A stretch of 64,000 nt of DNA from Pararhizobium capsulatum DSM 1112 (GTDB lineage Bacteria; Pseudomonadota; Alphaproteobacteria; Rhizobiales; Rhizobiaceae), in assembly GCF_030814475.1 (NCBI RefSeq), contig NZ_JAUSVF010000001.1, forward strand, positions 517,001 through 581,000. Direction: 5' to 3'. The notes beneath the pieces are model-generated. The model had not been told where the DNA came from. It searched no databases and saw only the letters and a program-made list of their open reading frames with translations. Shown here piece by piece: positions 25,379 to 32,871 of the stretch. Both the position numbers and the translations under genes were made by a program. How positions within the stretch are numbered: position 1 is the first letter of the stretch; the number at the start of each line of letters is the position of its first letter.

Positions 25379-26440
25379 ATGAAAATCAAAGCTCTTTTTG
25401 CCGGCTCGGTTGCCGCGCTTACCTTCGTTCCAGCAGCTTATGCTGCCGATGCCGTTGTAGCGGCCGAACCCGAGCCGATGGAATATGTGCGCGTCTGCGA
25501 CGCCTATGGTGCCGGGTATTTCTACATTCCGGGCGGTGAGACCTGCCTGAAGATCGGCGGCTATGTCCGCTTCGACCTCGGCCTCGGCGACGATGTCTAC
25601 AGCGGCGAAGATATCGGCTTTTCGACCTTTACCCGCGGCACGCTGACCTTCGATGCCCGCAATGATACCGAGATCGGCACCGTGCGCTCCTTCATCGAGC
25701 TTCGCGCCGAATCGGATGGCGATACCTACATTAACGCAGCCTATATCGATGCAGCCGGTTTCCGCGCCGGCTATGCCGATTCGCGCTTCGACACCTGGCT
25801 TGATTCGGCCGGCAACATCATCAACGACGATGTCATCGACTATACCGGCGACCGCACCAACCAGGTGAGCTACGTCTATGAGGGCGGGAACGGGTTCAGC
25901 GCTCTCATCGGCCTTGAGGAAGGCGCCGGCGATTACGACACCGGTTATGCTCCAGTACCGACCGCCTTTTACGATGATGGCGACTGGCCGAAACCGATCG
26001 TGGGCGTGAAGTACGAGCAGGATTGGGGCGGAATCTCCGCCGTCGGAGGGTATGACCCGTTCGCGGAGAGCTTTGCCGGCAAGGTGCGCCTTGATGTGGT
26101 CTTCAACGACGTATTCTCCGCCTGGGTCATGGGCGGTTACCAGTCCGACTGGGATAATGACAAGGGTCCGGGCGGCACCCGTCGCTTGAATTACTTCGGT
26201 GCCTGGAATGGCGACTGGGCAGCCTGGGGCGGCTTCGCCGTCAAGGCCAGTGAAAAGGCCTCCTTCAACGCTCAGGCGGCCTATGAAGAAGACGGCACGT
26301 TCGCCGGCGCCCTCAATGTCGATTATGCGGTTGCCGACGGCCTGAGCTTCATGCCGGAACTCAACTACACCAGTTTCGGCGGTGAGCGCGGTGATGGCGA
26401 TGCTATCGGTGCCACCATCAGATTCCAGCGCGACTTCTGA
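25379..26440 (+). CDS. Alphaproteobacterial porin, first of tandem pair (353 aa)
   Basis: Outer-membrane beta-barrel porin of the Porin_2/RopA type. Signal peptide (MKIKALFAGSVAALTFVPAAYA-AD), then the family start 'AAEPEPMEYVRVCDAYGAGYFYIPGGETCLKIGGYVRFD' with two Cys that probably form a disulfide. Alternating hydrophobic strands continue to a C-terminal Phe (IRFQRDF) required for barrel assembly. ATG at 25379 follows ACGGAG. The 218-base upstream region holds several small hairpins but no clear regulatory motif. A paralogue of the same length follows. Confidence 0.93.
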   Translation: MKIKALFAGSVAALTFVPAAYAADAVVAAEPEPMEYVRVCDAYGAGYFYIPGGETCLKIGGYVRFDLGLGDDVYSGEDIGFSTFTRGTLTFDARNDTEIGTVRSFIELRAESDGDTYINAAYIDAAGFRAGYADSRFDTWLDSAGNIINDDVIDYTGDRTNQVSYVYEGGNGFSALIGLEEGAGDYDTGYAPVPTAFYDDGDWPKPIVGVKYEQDWGGISAVGGYDPFAESFAGKVRLDVVFNDVFSAWVMGGYQSDWDNDKGPGGTRRLNYFGAWNGDWAAWGGFAVKASEKASFNAQAAYEEDGTFAGALNVDYAVADGLSFMPELNYTSFGGERGDGDAIGATIRFQRDF

Positions 26441-26462
26441 TCAGCGCCCATGCGCCAAAACG

Positions 26463-26494
26463 ACCGGCACCTTTCCTTAGGTGCCGGTTTTGCT
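26463..26494 (+). terminator. Terminator after the first porin
   Basis: ACCGGCACCT (26463-26472) pairs with AGGTGCCGGT (26479-26488), 6-base loop, followed by TTGCTTTG. Strong stem, moderate T-tail. Confidence 0.8.
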
Positions 26495-26724
26495 TTGTCG
26501 TCATACCCGTCATCAAATCCCACCCGGCGTTCAACAAGGACGCGTATTCTCGCCCTTCGATCCAGGCCACATGTAAAGCGACGTCTCGGTTGAGGGTAAA
26601 CCTTAAATCGCTGCATCCTTCGCAATAATCGCGATTTTTGATAAATTGCGACCATCTGGACAACCTGCTCGCGAGTGCTGTAGTTTTGCCACATTCGATA
26701 TTTTCGTGTTGCGTGGGGGTAACT
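26495..26724. other. Intergenic region between the porins
   Basis: Between the first porin's terminator and the small frame at 26725 there is no convincing gene. It is relatively AT-rich around 26585-26700 and presumably carries the promoter of the second porin. No operator or riboswitch was recognised. Confidence 0.5.
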
Positions 26725-26853
26725 ATGACAGTTTACCTGATAGAATGTGACATAGACCCGTGGTCTTTTTACGCCGTCTGGCGCGCTGAGTCCGTCCGCG
26801 ATTCCGAGTTGGTCGGGCGGCTTGGCACCGGAAATTCATGTGTTGTCATTTGA
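26725..26853 (+). CDS. Possible 42-aa leader peptide upstream of the second porin
   Basis: ATG at 26725 is preceded by GGGGG at a suitable distance (GTGGGGGTAACT). The frame encodes MTVYLIECDIDPWSFYAVW... and stops at 26853, 17 bases before the second porin. No homologue recognised. It may be a chance frame in the 5' leader or a small upstream ORF affecting porin translation. Confidence 0.25.
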   Translation: MTVYLIECDIDPWSFYAVWRAESVRDSELVGRLGTGNSCVVI

Positions 26854-26869
26854 CACGATTGGGGATTTG

Positions 26870-27931
26870 ATGACCATCAAGAGCCTTTTGCTTGCTTCGG
26901 CAACCGCGCTTGCAGCTTTTCAGAACGCCACAGCAGCGGACGCCATTGTCGCGGCCGAGCCAGAGCCGATGGAATATGTTCGCGTCTGCGACGCATTCGG
27001 AAAAGGTTACTTCTACATACCGGGCACCGAGACCTGTCTGAAGATCGGCGGCTACGTTCGTTTCGATAATATGTTGGGTGAGAGCCCCTATAACGGGATC
27101 AACGACGGCTGGGTTGGCCATACCCGTGCCACGCTGCGCTATGACGCAGCCTCCGATACGGAATATGGTACGTTGCGTTCCTTTATCGAGCATCGTTGGG
27201 ATAACACGGATGGCGTGGAGAAGTTTACGCTGATCAGTTCCTATATCGAGCTGGGTGGCTTCCGCGCCGGCTATTCGGATTCGCGCTTCGACAAATGGCT
27301 GGATTCGGCCGGCAACATCATCAATGACGATGTCATCGATTACTCGCCAAACCGCACCCCTCAGGTGAGCTATGTCTACAAGACTGACAACGGCTTCGAG
27401 TTACTGATTGGCCTGGAAGAGGGCAACGGCACCTATAGTGCCGGCGGCACGACGGTCTACTACAAGGACGAAGACTGGCCGGATCCGCTGGCCGGCTTCA
27501 AGTACAAGCAGGATTGGGGCGGCATTTCCGCAATCATCGGCTACGACGCCCAGTCCGAAGAAATGGCAGCCAAGGCCCGCCTTGATCTGACCCTCAACGA
27601 TGTCTTCTCGATCTTCATCATGGGCGGCTATCAGTCTGGCTGGGATAATGAAGACGGCCCGGCAGGCTCGCGCCAGCGCAACTTCTTCGGTTCGTGGAAC
27701 GGCGAATGGGCAGCATGGAGTGGCTTTGCTGCCAAGGTAACTGACAAGGCTACGATCAATGGCCAGGCAGCCTATGAAGAAGACGGCACCTTCGCCGCAG
27801 CCCTGAACGTGGAATACAAGATGGTCTCTGGCTTCAAGATCATGCCGGAAATAAACTACACCGATTTCGGTGGCGTGCGTGGCGACGGCAATGCCTTCGG
27901 CGGCACCGTCCGCTTCCAGCGAGATTTCTGA
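26870..27931 (+). CDS. Alphaproteobacterial porin, second of tandem pair (353 aa)
   Basis: The same protein type and exactly the same length as the first porin. Signal peptide MTIKSLLLASATALAAFQNATA-AD, shared start 'AAEPEPMEYVRVCDAFGKGYFYIPGTETCLKIGGYVRFD', identical stretches such as LDSAGNIINDDVIDY, and a C-terminal RFQRDF. Differences concentrate in presumed surface loops (for example ESPYNGINDGWVGH and GNGTYSAGGTTVYYKDED). This is a tandem duplication with loop divergence. GGGGATTTG precedes the ATG at 26870. Confidence 0.93.
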   Translation: MTIKSLLLASATALAAFQNATAADAIVAAEPEPMEYVRVCDAFGKGYFYIPGTETCLKIGGYVRFDNMLGESPYNGINDGWVGHTRATLRYDAASDTEYGTLRSFIEHRWDNTDGVEKFTLISSYIELGGFRAGYSDSRFDKWLDSAGNIINDDVIDYSPNRTPQVSYVYKTDNGFELLIGLEEGNGTYSAGGTTVYYKDEDWPDPLAGFKYKQDWGGISAIIGYDAQSEEMAAKARLDLTLNDVFSIFIMGGYQSGWDNEDGPAGSRQRNFFGSWNGEWAAWSGFAAKVTDKATINGQAAYEEDGTFAAALNVEYKMVSGFKIMPEINYTDFGGVRGDGNAFGGTVRFQRDF

Positions 27932-27953
27932 TCAGCAGGCACTAAATACAAAG

Positions 27954-27978
27954 CCGGCGCCCTTGGGGCGCCGGTTTT
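27954..27978 (+). terminator. Terminator after the second porin
   Basis: CCGGCGCCC (27954-27962) pairs perfectly with GGGCGCCGG (27966-27974), 3-base loop, then TTTT. Immediately followed by a RIME-like repeat. Confidence 0.88.
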
Positions 27979-27989
27979 CGTTTGCCTGC

Positions 27990-28093
27990 TAGAGCTTGTC
28001 AGGGAAAAGTGGGGACCGGCTTTTCCCGAAAAGACAAACGAAGATAAGAGAATCTAGAGGATGTCTGGTTCAATCTGAACCAGACATCCTCTA
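27990..28093 (+). repeat. RIME-like two-palindrome mosaic repeat, copy 1
   Basis: A 104-bp element bounded by TAGAG and CTCTA. Palindrome 1 has CTTGTC/GACAAAC outer arms and GGGAAAA...TTTTCCC inner arms around GTGGGGACCGG. An A-rich linker follows. Palindrome 2 is a perfect hairpin (AGAGGATGTCTGGTTCA / TGAACCAGACATCCTCT, loop ATC). The right-hand TA provides the TAG stop codon of nudC on the minus strand. It resembles the rhizobial RIME/ABC intergenic mosaic elements. Confidence 0.85.
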
Positions 28094-29065
28094 GCGGTGC
28101 CAGTCCAGCCAGTCCCGCATAAGCTGATGGGCGATCGCGCCCTTCGGCGGCGGACCGAGCTCACCGGCGGCAAGGCTGACGCCGGTATTTCGCGCCAGCA
28201 TGGTGGCGGTTTCCTCACGGGTGAACCAGCGGCAGTCTTCCAGTTCCTGTTCGTCGCGGTGGATATCGCGGTTCTTCGCCTCCGCATAGCAGCCGATCAT
28301 TAGCGTGTGCGGCATCGGCCAGGGCTGCGAGGCATGGTAGCGCACGCGACCGATGCGAATACCGGATTCCTCGTGCGTCTCGCGGCGCACAGCATTTTCG
28401 ATCGTCTCGCCCGGTTCGACGAAGCCGGCAAGACAGGAATACATGCCTTCGGGAAAATGCGGACTGCGGCCAAGCAGACAGAGATCGCGCTCGAGATCGA
28501 TCGTCAGCATGATTACGACGGGATCGGTGCGCGGAAAGCTAAGATGGCCGCAGGCGGTGCAGATCCGTTTGTAACCGCCGGCCTGGCTTTCAGTCGCGCT
28601 GCCGCATTTGCCGCAGAAACGATTGTTGGCGTTCCAGGTGATCAGGCTCGATGCCTGCGCGAACTGTCCCAGAAGCTCGTCGGTGAGCATCTGCTGGCGA
28701 TAGAGGGTGCGCCCGTCCGCAATCTTGAACGGCTCGGGGAGCGTCTCCTCTGTCAGCCCGATCGGCACGGCAAGCCGCGGCTCGCCATTTGGCAGGAAGC
28801 CGAGCAGGATCGCGTCGTCAAGTTCCGGCTGCAATCCCGAAAGCTCGTAAGGTGCGAAGAGCGGATCGATGATCTTCTCGTCGTGCTTGACCACCAGCCG
28901 GCTGCCGGAGAAGGCCAATACATGCGCCCCCTCAGCCCGGAAGGCCTTTTCGACGCAATCGTCGGCTCGATGCTCCGACTGGCGGTCCAGGTGGTTTTCG
29001 GCAAAGGCGACGAGGGTGCTGGGTTCGGGATGCGGGCTGTGCAGGTCGAAGATCGATTTCGTCAT
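28091..29065 (-). CDS. nudC: NAD(+) diphosphatase / NADH pyrophosphatase (NudC, 324 aa)
   Basis: Nudix hydrolase splitting NAD(H) to NMN(H) and AMP; E. coli NudC also removes NAD caps from RNA. The zinc ribbon is CGKCGSATESQAGGYKRICTAC. The complete Nudix box GFVEPGETIENAVRRETHEESGI follows, then the NudC-specific downstream 'SQPWPMPHTLMIGCYAEA'. ATG at 29065 (MTKSIFDLHSP) is chosen; it sits 2 bases after the HIT gene stop, so the two are coupled. The TAG stop codon is the end of a RIME-like repeat. Confidence 0.93.
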   Translation of the reverse strand: MTKSIFDLHSPHPEPSTLVAFAENHLDRQSEHRADDCVEKAFRAEGAHVLAFSGSRLVVKHDEKIIDPLFAPYELSGLQPELDDAILLGFLPNGEPRLAVPIGLTEETLPEPFKIADGRTLYRQQMLTDELLGQFAQASSLITWNANNRFCGKCGSATESQAGGYKRICTACGHLSFPRTDPVVIMLTIDLERDLCLLGRSPHFPEGMYSCLAGFVEPGETIENAVRRETHEESGIRIGRVRYHASQPWPMPHTLMIGCYAEAKNRDIHRDEQELEDCRWFTREETATMLARNTGVSLAAGELGPPPKGAIAHQLMRDWLDWHR

Positions 29066-29067
29066 GG

Positions 29068-29472
29068 TCAGAGGTTTTCCAGTAGGCGGGCTGCGAATGC
29101 CTTGCGTTCTTCGTCGCTCCACGGCTCGGCCGTGCCGAAACCCCAGACAGGCCCCGGCCAGTTGGCGTCGCCTTCGCTGCGGGCGATGACGTGGACATGA
29201 AGCTGGCGGACGATATTGCCGAGCGCTCCGACATTAATCTTGGTCGCCCCGGTCGTCTTTTTCAATGCCGCAGCCACCATGTTGGTCTCGAATGTCAACA
29301 TCGTCTGGTCGAGCGGGGTCAGGTCGAAAATTTCCGAGATACCGTCTCGCTGCGGAATGAGCACCAGCCAGGGCCAGCGCCGGTCGTTCATCACCCGGAG
29401 CTGGCAGAGTCCGAGGTTGGAAACGAGCAACCCATCGCGTTCAAGGCGGGGATCAAGGGAAAAGTCAGACAA
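29068..29472 (-). CDS. HIT-domain protein with TTG start (134 aa)
   Basis: Histidine-triad nucleotide hydrolase fold. The motif region reads NIVRQLHVHVIARSEGD, so HxHxI with Gln replacing the first His of the classic triad. Early part: 'DPRLERDGLLVSNLGLCQLRVMNDRRWPWLVLIPQRDG'. No ATG fits: the TTG at 29472 has GGAG 6 bases upstream, and starting there gives LSDFSLDPRL, the normal HIT length. Upstream frame residues belong to intergenic and SRP RNA sequence. Upstream of nudC in a two-gene operon. Substrate probably a nucleotide conjugate; unknown. Confidence 0.82.
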   Translation of the reverse strand: MSDFSLDPRLERDGLLVSNLGLCQLRVMNDRRWPWLVLIPQRDGISEIFDLTPLDQTMLTFETNMVAAALKKTTGATKINVGALGNIVRQLHVHVIARSEGDANWPGPVWGFGTAEPWSDEERKAFAARLLENL

Positions 29473-29571
29473 GAAGAACTCCGGGCTTTGCGAATTATCG
29501 TTGTTTTGCAAATCAATAGCAGTTTTTTGAAGGCTTGGCTTGCTTTTGCTGGCGATATTGCCGATATGAGA

Positions 29572-29672
29572 GCCGGGAGGTTGGTGGTGGACGAGCCACT
29601 CGCCAACCGGGTCAGGTCCGGAAGGAAGCAGCCCCAACGAGCCAGGCACGGGTCATCGTGCCAGCCTCCCAC
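29572..29672 (+). ncRNA. ffs: Signal recognition particle RNA (4.5S, small bacterial type)
   Basis: About 100 bases containing the invariant SRP core GGTCAGGTCCGGAAGGAAGC followed by AGCC (from about 29610): the asymmetric loop and GGAA tetraloop that bind Ffh and FtsY. The ends pair (GGGAGGTTGG at 29575-29584 with CCAGCCTCCC at 29661-29670) to close the long hairpin. A TTTT run follows at 29674-29677. Position between the HIT gene and dnaX is the usual one in this group. Exact ends uncertain by a few bases. Confidence 0.93.
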
Positions 29673-29741
29673 CCTTTTCCTTACTGTCCTGTCTGGACAC
29701 GATTTGCAGCCAAGCGGCCCCATCGTGGGGAAAAGAGGGCG

Positions 29742-31628
29742 ATGAGCGAAGATAGTCTGATCCCGACATCCGAAAAGCCCGCCGCCTACCGCGTCCTTGC
29801 GCGAAAATACCGGCCGAAGGACTTCTCCGACCTTATGGTCGGCCAGGAGCCGATGGTGCGCACGCTCACCAACGCCTTCGAGACCGGTCGAATCGCCCAA
29901 GCTTATATGCTGACCGGGGTTCGCGGCGTCGGCAAGACGACCACCGCCCGCATCCTTGCTCGCGCGCTGAACTACAAGACATCAGAAATCGACAAGCCGA
30001 CCATCGACCTGCGCATCCCCGGTGAGCATTGCCAGGCGATCATGGAAGGCCGCCATGTCGACGTGATCGAGATGGACGCCGCCTCCCATACCGGTATCGA
30101 CGATATCCGCGAGATCATCGAACAGGTGCGCTACCGCCCGGTGTCTGCGCGCTACAAGGTCTACATCATCGATGAAGTGCACATGCTCTCGACGCAGGCC
30201 TTCAATGGCCTGTTGAAGACGCTCGAAGAGCCGCCGGAGCATGTGAAGTTCATCTTCGCCACGACGGAAATCCGCAAGGTTCCGATCACGGTGCTGTCGC
30301 GCTGCCAGCGCTTCGACCTGCGCCGTATCGCCGCGATCGATCTCGTTGTCCTCTTCACCACCATTCTCGAAAAGGAAGGTGTCGCCGCCGAGCCGGATGC
30401 CTTGGCGATGATCGCCCGTGCAGCCGAGGGTTCCGCCCGCGATGGCCTCTCGCTGCTCGATCAGGCAATTGCCCATGGGGCCGGTTCCGTCGAAGTTGAG
30501 GCCGTGCGCTCCATGCTCGGTCTTGCCGACCGCGCCCGCATCGTAGATCTCTTCCATCATATCGTGAAGGGGGATGTCGCTGCAACGCTCAGTGAGTTCG
30601 CGCGCCAATACGAGGCTGGTGCTAGCCCGTCCGTGGTTCTGACCGACCTTGCTGATTTCACCCATCTCGTCACCAAGCTCAAATATGTGCCGGATGCGGC
30701 CAATGACCAGTCGCTGAGCGAGATCGAGCGCACCCGCGGCGTCGAGTTCGCCTCTGGAATCGCGGTCACCACGCTGTCGCGTATCTGGCAGATGCTCTTG
30801 AAGGGTATTCCTGAAACGGAGAGCTCCTCGCGCCCAGCCGGTGCCGCCGAAATGGTGCTGATCCGGCTTGCCCATGCTGCCCACCTGCCGGCGCCGGAAG
30901 ATGCTGCACGTCGCCTGCTCGAACTTTCGGGTGGCGATGCCGGCCGTGCACCGACGGTCAATGGTAACGGTGCGGGAACACCGCAGGCCTTCCAGGGATC
31001 GAACATTCAGGCACGATCCATCGACACGCCGCCTGCCCAGCGCGCTAACGGAAATGGTGCAACGATGTTGCGGGCAGTGCCCGATACACCAACGCCCGCT
31101 GTGCAGATTGTCGGCCGCATCGAGGAAAAGCCCGCCGAAGCGCCTATTGTCAGCGCTGCCCCGAAGGCCCAGCCCAAGGTTCCGGTCAATTCCGTTGCCG
31201 ACATTGCCGAACTCTGCGCGAAAAACCGCGATATCCGCCTGAAGACGCTGGTGCGTGGCTTCGTGCGGCTCGTCAATCTCGAACCGGGGCGCCTGGAGAT
31301 CAACCTCCCCGAAGAAGCGCCGAAGACGCTGGTGGCCGATCTGCAGAAGCGGCTGGAGGAATGGACCGACATCCGCTGGATGGTCATCCTCAGCCGCGAA
31401 CCCGGCCAGCAAACGCTACTGGAGGCCGAGCAGCAGGCTCAGGAAAAGCGCCTCAGCGACGCTCGGCAGGACCCCGATGTCGCCGCCATCCTCGCTCGCT
31501 TCCCGGGCGCCAAGATCGCCGACGTGCGCATCAAGGGGCCGGATCCGGAAGTTGAGGAGCCGCAGGTCGTTGCCGTTGCCGAATCAGAGGAAGGCGACAT
31601 CCTTCCCGGCGATGATATCGAGCACTAG
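29742..31628 (+). CDS. dnaX: DNA polymerase III subunits gamma/tau (628 aa)
   Basis: AAA+ clamp-loader ATPase. Walker A is GVRGVGKTTT at residues 59-68, Walker B VYIIDEVHMLS, sensor 1 'FATTEIRKVPITVLSRCQRF', sensor 2 region 'GSARDGLSLLDQAI'. The zinc module between Walker A and B is degenerate: where E. coli has four Cys, the segment NYKTSEIDKPTIDLRIPGEHCQA keeps only one (about C97). The C-terminal tau-specific domain (from about 480, SVADIAELCAKNRDIRLKTLVRGFVRLV) is present. No clear slippery site for gamma was seen. ATG at 29742 follows AGAGGGCG. The stop TAG is the first codon of a RIME-like repeat. Confidence 0.95.
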   Translation: MSEDSLIPTSEKPAAYRVLARKYRPKDFSDLMVGQEPMVRTLTNAFETGRIAQAYMLTGVRGVGKTTTARILARALNYKTSEIDKPTIDLRIPGEHCQAIMEGRHVDVIEMDAASHTGIDDIREIIEQVRYRPVSARYKVYIIDEVHMLSTQAFNGLLKTLEEPPEHVKFIFATTEIRKVPITVLSRCQRFDLRRIAAIDLVVLFTTILEKEGVAAEPDALAMIARAAEGSARDGLSLLDQAIAHGAGSVEVEAVRSMLGLADRARIVDLFHHIVKGDVAATLSEFARQYEAGASPSVVLTDLADFTHLVTKLKYVPDAANDQSLSEIERTRGVEFASGIAVTTLSRIWQMLLKGIPETESSSRPAGAAEMVLIRLAHAAHLPAPEDAARRLLELSGGDAGRAPTVNGNGAGTPQAFQGSNIQARSIDTPPAQRANGNGATMLRAVPDTPTPAVQIVGRIEEKPAEAPIVSAAPKAQPKVPVNSVADIAELCAKNRDIRLKTLVRGFVRLVNLEPGRLEINLPEEAPKTLVADLQKRLEEWTDIRWMVILSREPGQQTLLEAEQQAQEKRLSDARQDPDVAAILARFPGAKIADVRIKGPDPEVEEPQVVAVAESEEGDILPGDDIEH

Positions 31629-31728
31629 AGTTTGTCAGGGAAAAGTGGAAACCGGTTTTCCCGAAAAGACAAACAGAAACAAAAGAAGTTAGAGGATGTC
31701 TGGTTCAATCTGAACCAGACATCCTCTA
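31626..31728 (+). repeat. RIME-like two-palindrome mosaic repeat, copy 2
   Basis: 103 bp, bounded by TAGAG and CTCTA; same architecture and orientation as copy 1. The second hairpin is a perfect stem (GAGGATGTCTGGTTCA with its complement). The left TA plus G is the dnaX stop codon, and the element fills most of the dnaX-ybaB spacer. Confidence 0.88.
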
Positions 31729-31766
31729 TTTCTAGCTTTTAAGCACATTTCGAAGAGGAAAATCCG

Positions 31767-32090
31767 ATGCGCGACCTCATGGGCATGATGGGCAAGGTCA
31801 AGGAAATGCAGGCCAAGATGGAAAAGATGCAGGATGAAATCTCCGCTCTCGAAGTCGATGGTGCGTCCGGCGGTGGGCTGGTGACCGTTCGCATGGATGG
31901 CAAGGGCAACCTCAAGGGCATCAAGATCGACCCTTCGCTGTTCAAGGAAGACGATGTCGAGATCCTCGAAGACCTGATTGTTGCTGCCCATAAGGACGGC
32001 AAGGACAAGGCCGAGGCCATCGCCGCCGAAAAGACCCGTGCGCTGACCGCAGGCCTCCCGATCCCGCCCGGCATGAAGCTGCCTTTCTAA
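31767..32090 (+). CDS. YbaB/EbfC-family nucleoid-associated protein (107 aa)
   Basis: A small dimeric DNA-binding protein. Typical sequence: [58 protein letters not shown], with an N-terminal coiled helix and 'tweezer' beta core, ending '[12 protein letters not shown]'. GAGGAAAA precedes the ATG. In most bacteria the order is dnaX-ybaB-recR; here recR does not follow. Confidence 0.95.
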   Translation: MRDLMGMMGKVKEMQAKMEKMQDEISALEVDGASGGGLVTVRMDGKGNLKGIKIDPSLFKEDDVEILEDLIVAAHKDGKDKAEAIAAEKTRALTAGLPIPPGMKLPF

Positions 32091-32353
32091 AAGGGCTAAA
32101 CACGGCGATAGCTGGCGGATAGCCTAGATAGGCTAATCGAAGCTGCAGGCTCGGTGCCTTGCGGTCAAAATCCATGGCAAGGTCGCCAAAGCTTGACCTC
32201 GCAACAGACGGAGGTGGTCTTCGTGCCACCTCGAAGTGCTTGCAAATACCGCCAAGGTTCGCAGGCCGATAACGGCGCAAGTGCCGAGCTTCGCATGATG
32301 TCGCCTTCATGGTACAATTTCTCCGTTGGCTGGCAGGCGAGCGGAGAAACGGG

Positions 32354-32716
32354 ATGTCCGAAGAACAGGCGATCCGGACGATCTTGCATCTCTATGTCGA
32401 TGGCATGGCCTTCGGCAACGAAGTGGCCCTGCGAAAGGCTTTTCATGCCAATGCGCGGGTTATCGGCAACTATGAAGGTTCGGTCGAATGGCTGACGCGT
32501 GATGAATTCATCAGCGCCGTCCTTGCAGAGCCGCCAGCGCCACCGGATACCCAGCCTGTCATGGATATAGAGACGATCGACATTTCCGGCGATGCGGCGA
32601 GCGTCAAGGTTACCGACGAGTTCGCCGGCATGCGCTTTACCGATTATCTTTCGCTTCTGAAGATCGAGGGCCGCTGGATCATCGTCAACAAGCTCTACCA
32701 CCTGCATCCGGCCTAG
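32354..32716 (+). CDS. NTF2-like/SnoaL-type protein (120 aa)
   Basis: A cone-shaped NTF2-like fold is suggested by 'MSEEQAIRTILHLYVDGMAFGNEVALRKAFHANARVIGNYEGSVEWLTRDEFISAVLAEPP' and 'ASVKVTDEFAGMRFTDYLSLLKIEGRWIIVNKLYHLHP'. This resembles the putative lumazine-binding (Lumazine_bd_2) group. Catalytic or carrier role unknown. ATG at 32354 with GGAG 9 bases upstream is preferred to 32309. Its TAG stop lies in the first codon of RIME-like copy 3. Confidence 0.78.
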   Translation: MSEEQAIRTILHLYVDGMAFGNEVALRKAFHANARVIGNYEGSVEWLTRDEFISAVLAEPPAPPDTQPVMDIETIDISGDAASVKVTDEFAGMRFTDYLSLLKIEGRWIIVNKLYHLHPA

Positions 32717-32795
32717 AGTTTGTCACTGAAAAGTGGAAACCGGTTTTCCCGAAAAGACAAACGGAAACAAAGGAATCTAGAGGAAGCTCCGGCTC
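32714..32795 (+). repeat. RIME-like repeat, copy 3 (right half decayed)
   Basis: Starts with TAGAGTTTGTC, which supplies the stop codon of the NTF2-like gene. Palindrome 1 and the A-rich linker are intact (GTGGAAACCGG core; GACAAACGGAAACAAA). After TCTAGAGGA the sequence departs from the other copies and no second hairpin or right-hand CTCTA is found. Confidence 0.78.
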
Positions 32796-32871
32796 GACTC
32801 GAATATCTTTCACGCCGACGGGAATGGTCCCCGGCTCAAGGCCGAGGACGATTGTCAGGGCAGGTTCCTTC

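Noticed and set aside
28054..28287. Short frames using the RIME repeat as coding sequence
   Set aside because: They arise from the palindromes, and identical peptide ends recur at other copies; no evidence of translation.
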